A stretch of DNA of 64,000 bases from Choristoneura fumiferana. Lineage: Eukaryota > Arthropoda > Insecta > Lepidoptera > Tortricidae. A program made the translations under genes and the position numbers. A model generated the notes under the pieces. The model was not told the DNA's origin. It was given only the letters and a program-made list of their open reading frames with translations, and ran no database searches. The DNA lies in contig NC_133491.1 of NCBI RefSeq assembly GCF_025370935.1, positions 16,351,744 to 16,415,743 on the forward strand. Direction: 5' to 3'. Each line of letters starts with the position of its first letter. Position 1 is the first letter of the stretch. Shown here piece after piece: positions 11,601 to 21,345 of the stretch.

Positions 11601-12130
11601 TCATCAGAAAATGTTTTGATTTGTTTAACGTACTTGCTCTCAAGATGACGTGACGTGTTAACTTCGTTTGCAATCAATAGATGGCGTTGTGCGAGCGAAC
11701 GTTGTCCTTTCAAATTGCTACCGTAACCTTTTTCATCAGAAAATGTTTTGATTTGTTTAACGTACTTGCTCTCAAGATGACGTGACGTGTTAACTTCGTT
11801 TGCAATCAATAGATGGCGTTGTGCGAGCGAACGTTGTCCTTTCAAATTGCTACCGTAACCTTTTTCATCAGAAAATGTTTTGATTTGTTTAACGTACTTG
11901 CTCTCAAGATGACGTGACGTGTTAACTTCGTTTGCAATCAATAGATGGCGTTGTGCGAGCGAACGTTGTCCTTCAAATTGCTACCGTAACCTTTTTCATC
12001 AGAAAATGTTTTGATTTGTTTAACGTACTTGCTCTCAAGATGACGTGACGTGTTAACTTCGTTTGCAATCAGTAGATGGCGTTGTGCGAGCGAACGCTAT
12101 CCCTTCAAATTGCTACCGTAACCTTTTTCA
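11601..12130. repeat. Minisatellite, four copies of a 132-bp unit
   Basis: TCATCAGAAAATG begins units at 11601, 11733, 11865 and 11996; spacing is 132, 132 and 131, the last unit short. Copies are nearly identical, with one 1-base deletion in unit 3 and a few changes in unit 4. As 132 is a multiple of three, the minus strand gives an artificial open frame of repeated 44-residue blocks (11564-11941). A single partial unit at 16004-16110 shows this arose by expansion of part of a dispersed repeat. Confidence 0.9.
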
Positions 12131-12500
12131 GGCCAAACTAAATTTATTTACTGCGTTGCCACGGTAACAAGAATCGTGTAAGTAAACTGTTAGTTGTTGC
12201 ATATTCCAAAAATTGCACGGGCACAATATACAAGTTCAGTTAAGACGGTATTAAGCTATTCCTAATGCGGGCGAAGCCACGGGTTAAGGCTAGTACACAT
12301 AGCTCCATCCAACACCAAATCCTTCGGAAAAGAAGCTTACCAAAATTAATATAATCTCTTTGTCTTTGAGCAGATACGTATTGTTAATTCGACGTCTTTA
12401 ATCTTCAGAAGCAACAACACTAGCGTGTTAGCAGATATATCTAACGCCATCTAACGGTTGCTACGCAATATTAAAAATTGTATGTACACTCAAACAAACT
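12131..12500. repeat. Dispersed repeat body, paralogous to 16541-16845
   Basis: TTGCACGGGCACAATATACA, AGTTCAGTTAAGACGG, CTTTAATCTTCAGAAGC and ACGCCATCTAACGGTTGCTA all recur in order at 16541-16800. It continues from the minisatellite in the same order as at 16004, so both belong to one repeat. It keeps the unfilled site (AT at 12212-12213) for the MITE found at 16153. Confidence 0.75.
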
Positions 12501-12620
12501 GCAGGGCTACTACGAAACTCGAAACTCGAAGTTCGTGTCGTGCGGTCCCTCTGACACTTATACTATTTAATACGAGAGCGAGAGGGACGATACGAACTTC
12601 GAGTTTCGTAGTAGCCCTGC
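12501..12620. mobile_element. Palindromic MITE, GGGCTACTACGAAACTCG family
   Basis: GCAGGGCTACTACGAAACTC at the left, mirrored by CGTAGTAGCCCTGC at the right. Central part CTCTGACACTTATACTATTT. Best preserved terminal GCAGGG/CCCTGC of the family in this window. Confidence 0.8.
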
Positions 12621-12727
12621 TGAATCGTGGACCACTTTGTTCGTTTCCTGGGTGAGAAAATAATCTATAGCTAATCGCTTCCTCGCTTTCGGTAGGTCTA
12701 GTGCCTTAAGCTACGAAACACAAATGA

Positions 12728-12794
12728 CAATGAACTAAAATAATTTCCTTGCTCACCGCGACCAAAAATAAATTAAAATTATTTTAGTTCATTG
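12728..12794. repeat. Perfect 19-bp inverted repeat
   Basis: CAATGAACTAAAATAATTT (12728-12746) is exactly complemented at 12776-12794 with a 29-base loop. It could be a tiny foldback element or a stem in a transcript; nothing else supports a function. Confidence 0.6.
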
Positions 12795-12984
12795 ATATGG
12801 ACCTCCGCAAAGTAACGCCTGATTCAATAAATTACAAATGACAATGTCTTCGCTGCCGTACGGAAAGTGAATGCACACGCTGGCTGACCTTGTCGGTGCC
12901 ATTTGCATATTTTTGCATTCGTGTACAATTGACTAAGTAAAGTTTATGAAGAGCAGTTCAACTTGCATATTCTTCCAGCTAAAT

Positions 12985-13140
12985 CTGACTTTAGTTTTTA
13001 GGAATCTATCGCGCAATGAAACTCCGAGCGGCGAGCATAGCTCTCCATAGCTCGTTGCGTGACTCTGGGCCTCTCCAAGAGCCCAACAGTTAATCGCCAT
13101 GTCTCAAAGCCATATAACATCATCACTACCACGGGTAAAA
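12985..13140 (-). mobile_element. RTE-type LINE fragment
   Basis: Minus strand reads LYGFETWRLTVGLLERPRV and TQRAMES before decaying, matching the YGxETWxLT ... QRAME stretch of the RTE C-terminal region. A short dead piece. Confidence 0.65.
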
Positions 13141-13219
13141 GTTAGTCCTTTAATCAGTACCTATTTACAGATAAATAAAGCATTCCTGAAAGACGAAGCG
13201 TTGACAGGCCTCCCACTAT

Positions 13220-14033
13220 AGTACTTTTCGGATAGGATGGGTACGGTGACACTTGCGTTTTTTCCATTCCACGCCATGAACGTTTCAGGCCAATAATTTA
13301 TAAAAAAATATACTTGAATACCGAAAGAACAAAAAAAAAACTCTATAGCTTAAAAGATTTCGTAATAATAAACAAAAATCACTTAAAAATATATTCATCA
13401 TCATCATCCCAGCCTATATACGTCCCACTGCAGGGCACAGGCCTCCCCTCAGAATGAGAGAGGGCTTGGGCCATAGTTCCCACGCGGGCCCAGTGCGGAT
13501 TGGGAACTTCACACACACCATTGAATTGCTTCGCAGGTTTGTGCAGGTTTCCTCACGATGTTTTTCTTCACCGCAAAGCTCGTGGTAAATTTCAAATGTA
13601 ACTCCGCACATGAATTTCGAAAAACTCAGAGGTACGAGCCGGGGTTTGAACCCATGACCCACTGGTTGAGAGGCGATAGGTCAAACCACTAGGCCACCAC
13701 GGCTTTTTTAGATTTTAGAGAAAAATATATTATTATGTTTTAAAACTAAAAAGATACATGTATTTTAATCTAGTCAACTTTCATCGCGTAAACGAAACTC
13801 TATTTCAATAGAGCTTGACTTTGCTTATCGACCGAATCGATTCCACAATCTTGTCAAATCGTTTGACTCCCATCATCTGTCAATTTGTACGAGAGCGAAG
13901 GTCCTTAAATGCAGGCAAAAACTAGTTAAAAATATAAACTATCACTAATAAAATCGATTCGAATTTACATTGTCACAACCCTTTCATTGCTTAATGACAT
14001 GTGTCACCGTACCCATCCTATCCGAGAAGTACT
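13220..14033. mobile_element. TIR element with 33-bp ends, carrying a nested SINE
   Basis: AGTACTTTTCGGATAGGATG at 13220 runs on through GGGTACGGTGACAC; 14001-14033 is its inverse with one mismatch. The 814-bp interval has no transposase frame and contains a full SINE (13396-13703). A solo right-end-like piece at 1700-1747 suggests a family. Superfamily not determined. Confidence 0.65.
13396..13703 (-). mobile_element. tRNA-derived SINE, near full length
   Basis: On the minus strand it begins with a tRNA-like head (GCCGTGGTGGCCTAGTGG box-A region; GGGTTTGAACC complement of the B box), continues through ATTTACCACGAGCTTTGCGG-like and GTGGGAACTATGGCCCAAGC-like blocks and ends in GATGATGATGA. 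Same family as 26974-27287. Transcription of such elements is by RNA polymerase III from the internal boxes (family knowledge). Confidence 0.85.
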
Positions 14034-14039
14034 TTAGAT

Positions 14040-14176
14040 GGATTACCGACATCGTGAGAATTGTGGGCTACCGTTGGATTCAAGTGGCGAGCTGTCTTTC
14101 AGAATGGTGTTTTAAGGGGGAGGCTGGGGGTGGCCTTTGTACAAAAGTGGACGTCTTCCGTTTGATGATGACGTAG
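14040..14176 (+). mobile_element. RTE-type LINE 3' end
   Basis: GGGCTACCGTTGGATTCAAG, TGGCGAGCTGTCTTTCAGAA and GTGGACGTCTTCCG followed by TTTGATGATGACG correspond to the last codons and 3' end of the RTE family seen at 33890 and 59418. The frame is broken. Confidence 0.65.
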
Positions 14177-14578
14177 ACATTCTTGGTCACCAATGGCATA
14201 GAAACTTCCGTGGTCGATTGTACGTAAAAATCAAGACTTGACATCTCGAATTCTGCTTTCACATACTGACAATAAAAATGTTCCATGTAGCTTTTAAGTT
14301 ACTTGCAATTTCAGTCTCAGGTTCGCTTGTTTTAAAGTCTATATTAAACCTAAGCCTTTATTGTAGTTAAGTCGTTTGCTACTGCTGCACGCGATTTGAG
14401 TTGGTTTGGTCTATTTCTAGATTTTAGTATTAATAATTTACGCCATTTTACGGTGATTTCTGAACTAAATTGTATTTTAAATGACGCGCATGCAAATGTG
14501 TCATGCAATAGTGAACGTTTGCCATTCTAACTTGAATTTATAATATTTTAGTGCTCTTATACAACTATTTTTGTAAGC

Positions 14579-14918
14579 CATGATTGGTTATTTGGAGTCT
14601 ATTTGTATTTTTTATTTCAACTCCAAATTTGTTACTTTTACGGGTATCCCGTGAAACCATATCGAAAATACAAACTGAGACATGGATGCACAGAAAAACC
14701 AGAAAAAGAGACCAGCGCTGGGAATCGAACCCAGGTCCTCAGCAATCCGTGCTGCGTGCTATAACCCTACACCACCGCTGGACAGGAATTTAGACACGAA
14801 TTTTTCCTATGCATACATATCTCAGGTTGCTTATTTCTACTACGCTACTTATGCCGTAAAAGTAACAAATTTGGAGTTGAAATAAAAAATACAAAAACAC
14901 TCCAAATAACCAATCATG
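14579..14918. mobile_element. Element with 65-bp inverted ends enclosing a tRNA-like unit
   Basis: 14579-14643 (CATGATTGGTTATTTGGAGT ... TTACTTTTACGG) is repeated in inverse at 14854-14918 with two mismatches. Between the arms lies a minus-strand tRNA-like unit (14712-14781). Left arms alone recur at 32618 and 44836, and a lone arm at about 15694-15732. It combines MITE-like ends with a SINE-like core. Confidence 0.75.
14712..14781 (-). repeat. tRNA-like unit of the repeat, not a tRNA gene
   Basis: Minus strand folds as a cloverleaf: acceptor CCAGCG/CGCTGG, a D-arm-like GTGTAGGGTTATAGCAC, anticodon-like stem CAGC/GCTG with loop ACGGATT, and a B box GGTTCGATTCC. Position 33 of the loop is C, not U, and it sits in a multi-copy repeat, so I treat it as SINE-like. 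Confidence 0.6.
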
Positions 14919-15025
14919 ATTTGATTGCTTAGTAGCGACATCTCTTGTCTGGGTGAGCGGTTGGTTCCGAAATAATGTTGACGTCTCTCGATGAGAGCGA
15001 AACATAGATGTCGCTAGTGCTGCTG

Positions 15026-15215
15026 CATAAGTAGCGTAGTAGAATAAGCAACCTGAGATATGTATGCATAGGAAAAATTCGTGTCTAAATTCCTGTCCAG
15101 CGGTGGTGTAGGGTTATAGCACGCAGCACGGATTGCTGAGGACCTGGTTCGATTCCCAGCGCTGGTCTCTTTTTCTGGTTTTCTGTGCATCCATGTCTCA
15201 GTTTGTATTTTCGAT
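15026..15215 (+). repeat. Inverted second copy of the tRNA-like unit
   Basis: Complements 14661-14853 over the full length with only three single-base indels (190 against 193 bases). The tRNA-like part is 15097-15165. With a 172-base spacer the two copies could form a long hairpin. Confidence 0.85.
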
Positions 15216-15384
15216 ATTTTGTAAGTTTTACGGTGTATTATGTACGGTGTTTAACGGTGTATTTCAATGAATTGGATGTATAATCTAATGCCGGGTAAAT
15301 GTTGTGATAAATAAATAAATAAATGAATTGTACCCTATACTTTTGATTTGACATGTTTTGAGTAATGATCCAGTGCTTGCTGTT

Positions 15385-15600
15385 TAATAAAATAGTACCT
15401 GGGCGACCGAGCTTTGCTCGGGCTTAAACTCGATCATAAGCGTTTTCCCAGAGAGACGAGACCAAGCTAGATCGATTTGTTGTCCCCGAAAACCCCCACA
15501 TACCAAATTTCATCGAAACCGTTCGAGCCGTTTCCGAGATCCCCGAAATAAATGAATCAATATCCCTACTAATATTATAAATGTGAAAGTTTGTGAAGAT
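15385..15600 (+). repeat. Interspersed repeat, GACCGAGCTTTGCTCGG type
   Basis: Starts near CTGGGCGACCGAGCTTTGCT, passes ACATACCAAATTTCATCGAA and ends TACTAATATTATAAATGTGA with AAGTTTGTGAAGATG. It resumes after the MITE at 15609-15855 (TTTGTTACTCAATCACGGAT, 15881-15940), so the MITE landed inside it. Confidence 0.6.
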
Positions 15601-15608
15601 GTCTACAG

Positions 15609-15855
15609 CAGGGTTTCTCAAACTTATGGCTCCACGTACCCCTGTTAAAGTTTTTAGACGATAGCGAACCCCTACCTCCCCACTAACAAATTTGGAGTTG
15701 AAATAAAAAATAAAAAGACTCCAATAACCAATCTTAATCATCTTGCTAGTCTTGCAGCCTGGTGGTTTTTGGAGTCACGTAAACCTTGTCGCGAACCCCC
15801 TACCGTCGAATAGCGAACCCCTAAGGGTTCGCGTACCCCACTTTGAGAAACCCTG
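15609..15855. mobile_element. hAT-like MITE
   Basis: Termini CAGGGTTTCTCAAACTTATG and ACTTTGAGAAACCCTG are inverted repeats of the CAGGG type common in hAT elements. Flanks GTCTACAG (15601-15608) and GTTTAGAG (15856-15863) agree at six of eight positions, as expected of an aged 8-bp duplication. A piece of the GGAGTTGAAATAAAAAAT arm (about 15694-15732) is inserted or captured inside. Confidence 0.75.
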
Positions 15856-16003
15856 GTTTAGAGGTTTGGATGTTTAGATGTTTGTTACTCAATCACGGAT
15901 TTACATGAAACTTGGCGTACAGACAGACTAAGATCTGAAATGAGTCATAAGGTACTTGAAAACAAGAATAGAGGGCGCTGTCCAAGAACGGTGACGTATC
16001 TCA

Positions 16004-16845
16004 GCTCTCAAGATGACGTGCGTGTTAACTTCGTTTGCAATCAGTAGATGGCGTTGTGCGAGCGAACGTTGTCCTTTCAAATTGCTACCGTAACCTTTTT
16101 CAGGCCAAACTCTAAATTTGGCCTGAAAAAGGTTTCTTTATATTTCAAAAATGAGGGCTATCGCGTATGAATTCGCCGCTAGAGGCGCTAGTGTAGCGTG
16201 AGGTCTCCGAAATGTCAAATCTCATAGTTTATGGGTGAGCTACGCGGGTTTATTTATAATTAGAATAATTTTGGGAATATTTTGCAATACCTGAAATTAT
16301 TTATGGAAATTATGCCATAAAGGGGCAATCATTGTCTGTGTTTTGAGATAGTTTTGTCTTTCGAAAATTTTTGTCCTCCCTTTTTCCGAACAAAACGGGA
16401 CTACGCGGTTTTAAGATGTATTAAATATGATTTTAATGTAATCTTTGTTTTCACGCCCGTAATAACAGACTTTGAAAGCGACACTTAAAAACCTCACGCA
16501 ACAGTGGCGCCATCTAGAAATACAAAAAACGATAGCCCTCATTGCACGGGCATAATATACAAGTTCAGTTAAGACGGCATTAAGCTACTTCTAATGCGGG
16601 CAAGGCCACGGGTTAAGGCTAGCACACCTAACAGCTCCAAATCCTTCAGAAAAGGAGCTTACCAAAAATTTCATATAATCACATTGTCATCGAGCAGATA
16701 CATAGTTGTTAATTCGACCTCTTTAATCTTCAGAAGCACAACACTAGCGTGTTAGTAGAGATGTCTAACGCCATCTAACGGTTGCTACGCAATATAATAA
16801 AAATTTGTGAGTATGTACACTCGAACCACAAAACAGATAGGTTTA
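16004..16845. repeat. Dispersed repeat, second copy, split by a MITE
   Basis: Begins in one 132-bp-type unit (CTCTCAAGATGACGTG) and continues as at 12131-12500. At 16090-16135 CCTTTTTCAGGCCAAA is followed by its inverse, TTTGGCCTGAAAAAGG, a small hairpin absent from the 12131 copy. MITE 16153-16540 interrupts it. Confidence 0.75.
16153..16540. mobile_element. MITE with GAGGGCTATCG termini
   Basis: GAGGGCTATCG at the left and CGATAGCCCTC at the right, each preceded or followed by AT. Subterminal parts are also inverted (GTGTAGCGTGAGGT against ACCTCACGCAACAGT). Comparison with 12212-12213, where the site holds a single AT, supports insertion with duplication of AT. Copies at 19379 (minus), 25731 and 36776. 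No coding capacity. Confidence 0.85.
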
Positions 16846-18299
16846 GAAGTCAATCTCTTGTATGTACTTCACTTTTCATACCTACGCTCGGCGTTAGCTC
16901 TAGGGTTGTCAACTATGTCGTATGCACAAAAAACTTATGGTAGCGGCACTCGCATCTAGTTGTTGGATTTATTGTCGAGAATTAAACAGGAAGAATGGAA
17001 ATATAACTTAATAATGACTAAAATATTTTAATGTTAATGTCATTCTTATATTACAAATTTGTATCAGAAAATACCTTGCGACGATTTCGATATTTTCGAA
17101 ATGCACGATTATTATAATATAAAGTGTAATAAATTCGCATTCTCCATTATTGCACAAAAAGTTCACAGACGCGTATCAGGCGGATGGCACTCGCGCTCGC
17201 ACTGGTCCCAACCGGTCCGAGATATCGTGTCCGTGAACAGTGTCTATGTGTGCGTTGCTCGAGCGCACTTTGTATGTAGATTGATATCTGAACCTATCTG
17301 GTTTGTGCTCGAACCAACTGAATCGTGACCCACTGTGGAAGTGGAATATTTTCATATAAAAAGTCACAGTGGCATCGCATTACTTGACAAGCGAATTTAT
17401 TATGACACTAGATATTAAGGCATCAGATAACTTGATATTATTTGGCAAACGTTAAATCCTAATGTGCTCTCCAAAACGTTTGCCAAAAAGTAGTTATAAT
17501 AAAATTCTAAACTATTTTAACCTAAAAGGCTGTATCTTAAATGAATCAAAAAGAAAAATTTGAAACTACCGCATGCCATGAGTTACGATGCACTTTGTTA
17601 CCTATATTTATTTACGTGATCTAACTACCTTATTGTGATTCCTTTGTTCAAAGTAAGTTTTACAGAAAACTAAATTTATTTAAAAAAAATAGTACCTACA
17701 TAAACAATTATTACAACTTTTATTCACTTATAACTTACTTGCCAAGTATATAAAACGAAAAATGATATTACGAGTAACAACTGAAACAAAGAAGAAGTTT
17801 TGTGAAATAGTGCTGGAAAAGAGAGGAATTAGGACTTTTGAAATGACAACAAATAAAACAACAGTTTTAATTAGTTTGATTAAGATGATCATTAGCTGAA
17901 CTAGGAGAACTTATTTCATATCACGTTAGAAATGTCACCGTGCATATAAACTTGTTTGTGAGCATAATAAAGTATTGCTTGATTTACTGGAAATCGCGTC
18001 ATTTCACAAGTAAACTCCTTTTAAAGGGCTTAATCAAATACCAGAAATACCTAACATTCCGTACTCGTAATACGCGTCTATCTTACATTAAACCGTGGGA
18101 GAAAAATCTAAACGCATGTGTTATATATACACAGATATATACAGAATTTTCAATTTCCAATATGACTTGACTTATGACTTTAATAAACAATATCAGAAAG
18201 ACACATAGTCTTACATTCAATTAACTATTATAACATAACATATTGCAATTAATTTATTTACTTTAATTCCAAAATACTGAAAATTATTAATTCTGTATT
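16846..18299. other. Background, no gene seen
   Basis: Largely AT-rich and not recognisably repetitive. A slightly GC-richer patch at 17165-17290 keeps open frames on both strands for under 90 codons, without motifs. I cannot support an exon. Confidence 0.4.
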
Positions 18300-18530
18300 C
18301 ATCATCATCATCATGTCAGCCGAAAGACGTCCACTGCTGGACATAGGCCTCCCCCAAGGCTCTCCACTCAGACCGGTCTTGTGCTTTCCGCATCCACCGC
18401 GATCCCGCGATCTTAACCAAGTCGTCGCTCCATCTTGTTGGAGGCCTACCGACAGCTCGTCTCCCGGTCCGCGGACGCCATTCGAGAACCTTCTGGCCCC
18501 AACGGCCATCCGTCCTGCGAATTCTGTATT
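18300..18530 (-). mobile_element. RTE-type LINE 3' fragment
   Basis: Minus strand contains GRMAVGARRF, a broken GDELSVGLQQDGATTW (equivalent of GRPPTRWSDDL in another frame), CGKHKTGL and an end in GATGATGATGA. A close relative is 50570-50790 (minus). Frameshifted, inactive. Confidence 0.75.
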
Positions 18531-18664
18531 ATATATATAATAATGTGTATATATAACACATGCATTAAATTCTATGACAGAATACATACTCTACAAGGTT
18601 TTAATGAAATAACTGAAAACCAGAAAGTAGTTTGCTCATTAATCGAGAGTAGAATCGGTTACAC

Positions 18665-19160
18665 TATCAAAATCAAAATCATTTATTCAGTAAATAGGCC
18701 GCATTGGGCACTTTTACACGTCATTTTTTAAAACTACCAGCGCTTTCGGAAAGACCATCATTGCCAAGAAGAATGCGCCGCAAGAAACTTGGCAGAAAGT
18801 CATTTTTTCAACATAAAATAATTACAAATAAAATACTTAAAAACTACAGTATACAATGAAATTAAAGAAAATACAAAATAATAATAATAATAATACAGGG
18901 ATGTATGGGGTCCCTTAGTTACAAAACTAAACTCTAACTATAATCTACGTTCAGTGGAAGTGTAGACTGCTTCCACCGTCATAAATAAAATAAAAAAAAA
19001 ATATATAATAATAATAATTTAATTCTGAAATTTACATTTCAGGTCAAGTAACCATTAAACTTTTGGATTCCGAAGGCAAGCTCACGTCTGCCGCCCCCAA
19101 AGTTAGCTCACACGAACTCATGTCATGCTCTGAAAGCAGAGCGGTACCGAAATGTATGTT
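18665..19160 (-). mobile_element. Non-LTR retroposon 3' region with an empty TTAA site
   Basis: Minus-strand copy of the GAATTT-tail family extended upstream: ACTTTGGGGGCGGCAGACGT, TTGACCTGAAATGTAAATTT, ACTTCCACTGAACGTAGATT and GGGACCCCATACATCCCTGT. The same order is found at 37090-38845 on the plus strand. TTAA at 19055-19058 is the undisturbed site where copy B carries a 1.2-kb element. Confidence 0.75.
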
Positions 19161-19378
19161 TTAAATCAGGTTGTGTTTTTAAATCCCCTTTTTTATTGCG
19201 CCCAGTCTTAAAGTTACGACTGCAACATGCGCCAATTAAATATTTTAGCGAGGTTGCATACTATTTCGTTGATTTAATACTGGCCGGTTTGCTGTCAATA
19301 TGTGATTTTCTTCTAAAAACGTCTAAGCGCAACTGACAAATACAAATCATGAGTGTAGAGTTAGAAATGAAGTAGAAT

Positions 19379-19758
19379 GAGGGCTATCGTTTTTTGTCTT
19401 ACTAGATGGCGCACTGTTGCGTGAGGTTTTTAAGCATGGCTTTCAAAGTCTGTTATTACGGGCGTGAAAACAAAGTTTAGATTAAAATCATATTTAATAC
19501 ACCTTACAACCGTACCATAAAAATATCGAGCATGCCACAGTGTTGCATAGTCCCCGTTTTGTTCGGAAAAAAGGGAGGACAATGGTTTCCGAAAGACAAA
19601 ACTGTCTCAAAACACAGACATTCATTGCCCCGGAACGCATATTTGCCATAATTAATTTCAGATATTGCAAAATATTCACAAAATTATTCTAATAAACCCG
19701 CGTAGTTCACCCAAAAACTATGAGATTTGACATTTCGGAGACCTCACGCTACACTAGC
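19379..19758 (-). mobile_element. MITE with GAGGGCTATCG terminus, one end lost
   Basis: Reverse orientation to 16153. The GAGGGCTATCGTTTTTTG end is intact at 19379; the other end stops at ACCTCACGCTACACTAGC, about 34 bases short, and joins TAATCGACAGGCGGGCG. Truncated by deletion. Confidence 0.75.
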
Positions 19759-20308
19759 TAATCGACAGGCGGGCGGGCTGGCGGTATGATATCTTTGAAT
19801 CTTTGTATATATTGCATTAAAAATCAAAGCTGATAAACCATTATCATGACAAAAATTTAGAATATCGTTAAACATGTTTTTTACACATGTATTTTTTTTA
19901 TAAAACTGTAATTTCGGCACATCTAAGACACGTTCTAAGTTTTATGTGGTAAAGTCAGTTTGTTTTGCAGCAGCACTAGCGACATCTGTTATCGAGTGGA
20001 AGACAACTGAAAAATAGCGCCACCTAGTATTGAATAGTCGAACAACTTTTGATGGAGCCTTAGACCTCTTTGTAATGTTTGATAACCACACTAATATCAA
20101 GTGTAATAGAAATGATGTCGTGTGCGTTACCTTCCACAATCAAAGTCGCCAACTTTTCACCAGAATTGGGAAAATAAACACTTTATTCCCGGTACATAAC
20201 TATCTTACATAACCAGCACTGGAAAGAGCCAAATATTTATCTCCTATTTGAATCAGATTCTAATAGCTTAATTGGTCACTAACCGTCAATTTAGGTATCG
20301 GAAAATTA

Positions 20309-20446
20309 GGTACAGTCAAGTGCAAAAATATGTATCTATTCGAACCACTAAAAAAAATGTTACCACGGCCTTATTACGCCGGATAAGTCTATGGTACATA
20401 TTTTTGAAGGGTTAGATAAGTACATATTTTTTGCAGTTGACTGTAC
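20309..20446. mobile_element. Small MITE, GTACAGTCAA ends
   Basis: GTACAGTCAAGTGCAAAAAT at the left is mirrored by TTTTTTGCAGTTGACTGTAC at the right, and both continue inward as ATGTA(T/C). 138 bp, no coding capacity. Confidence 0.7.
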
Positions 20447-20594
20447 AACAACGACCGAAGCGAGGAAGTGTTAGGTGTTAGGTACAGTCGCGACCACGGA
20501 ACCCAGGAAATAATTTATTTAGGAAATAATATGGCCATTACTAGTGCTGGTTATGTAAGGTGGTTATGTACGAGGAACAAGGGAAATAAACATG

Positions 20595-20790
20595 TGTCTT
20601 TCAAGCCATATGCGGTAGCTTACCCTAGTAATTTGGTCTACGGCCTCTCAGTAGGATCTTGGGTTCAATTCCGGCCTCGAACATCTGAGTTTTTCGTAAT
20701 TCATGTGCGAATTACATTTGAAATTTACCACGAGCTTTACGTTAAGGGAAAGCATCTCGAAGGAACCTGCGAAATGAGGGTTTTCACAGA
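20595..20790 (+). mobile_element. Degenerate tRNA-derived SINE
   Basis: GGTCTACGGCCTCTCA, CTTGGGTTCAATTCCGGCCT (B box), TCTGAGTTTTTCGTAATTCA and TTTACCACGAGCTTTACG follow the order of 26974-27287 but with many changes; the 3' third is missing. Confidence 0.6.
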
Positions 20791-21119
20791 GGCGAAATAT
20801 CGCTAGATGGCGTTAGTGTCGAGAGTTCCGTTTGACGTTTCACGTTTGCTCGTGATTGGTTAAATAACTAAATGAGCCAACGCAAGCAAACGTCAAACTA
20901 GAGGATTCGATCCCGGCTCTTTTTTACAATCCCGGGATTTCGGGATTTTCTTCATGCAATCCCGGGATCCCGGTATAGCCCCGGGATTAAAGTGGTAATG
21001 AAAAATGGTAATTAAAATCCAATAAATACACAAAAAAATATGTTTTTGTTTTTCATTTGGTAATTTAGTTACACTTAAAAAGTGTGTTTAATATTCCTCT
21101 AACTTCCAGTAAAACCCCT
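20791..21119. other. Background with CCCGGGATT-rich patch
   Basis: 20920-20990 repeats ATCCCGGGATT-like words several times. 20825-20915 has inverted GTTTGACGTTT / AAACGTCAAAC. No gene supported. Confidence 0.4.
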
Positions 21120-21345
21120 CATTCATGCATTCTTCTAGACAATGATGGTCTTCCCGAATACCCGATACTAGTATTTAAAAAAAGTCCATATAAAAGAACC
21201 CTTTGCAGTGTAACTGCAGTATAAACGTATTGATTTTGATTTGTGTGAAGTTTCCAATTTGCGCTGTGCCCGCGTGGGAACTACGGCAGTACTCAACAGA
21301 ACTCGGTACTCAGTCCGAGATGGGCTGTGCCCAGCTGTGGGATGT
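21120..21345 (+). repeat. Decayed GAATTT-type tail joined to a SINE 3' fragment
   Basis: 21125-21240 has CATTCTTCTAGACAATGATG with a TTGATTTTGATTTG end; 21241-21345 has GTGTGAAGTTTCCAATTTGC and CCCGCGTGGGAACTACGG of the SINE family. Two old truncated retroposons side by side. Confidence 0.5.

Noticed and set aside
11564..11941. 125-codon minus-strand frame with repeated 44-residue blocks
   Set aside because: It is the reading of the 132-bp minisatellite, which happens to be divisible by three; no start context, motif or second copy supports a protein.
11601..12130. Repeat array that could suggest CRISPR
   Set aside because: Units of 132 bp are directly adjacent without unique spacers, in a eukaryotic genome.
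15097..15165. Possible tRNA gene
   Set aside because: Cloverleaf-like, but the base before the anticodon is C, and it is part of a multi-copy repeat with flanking arms.
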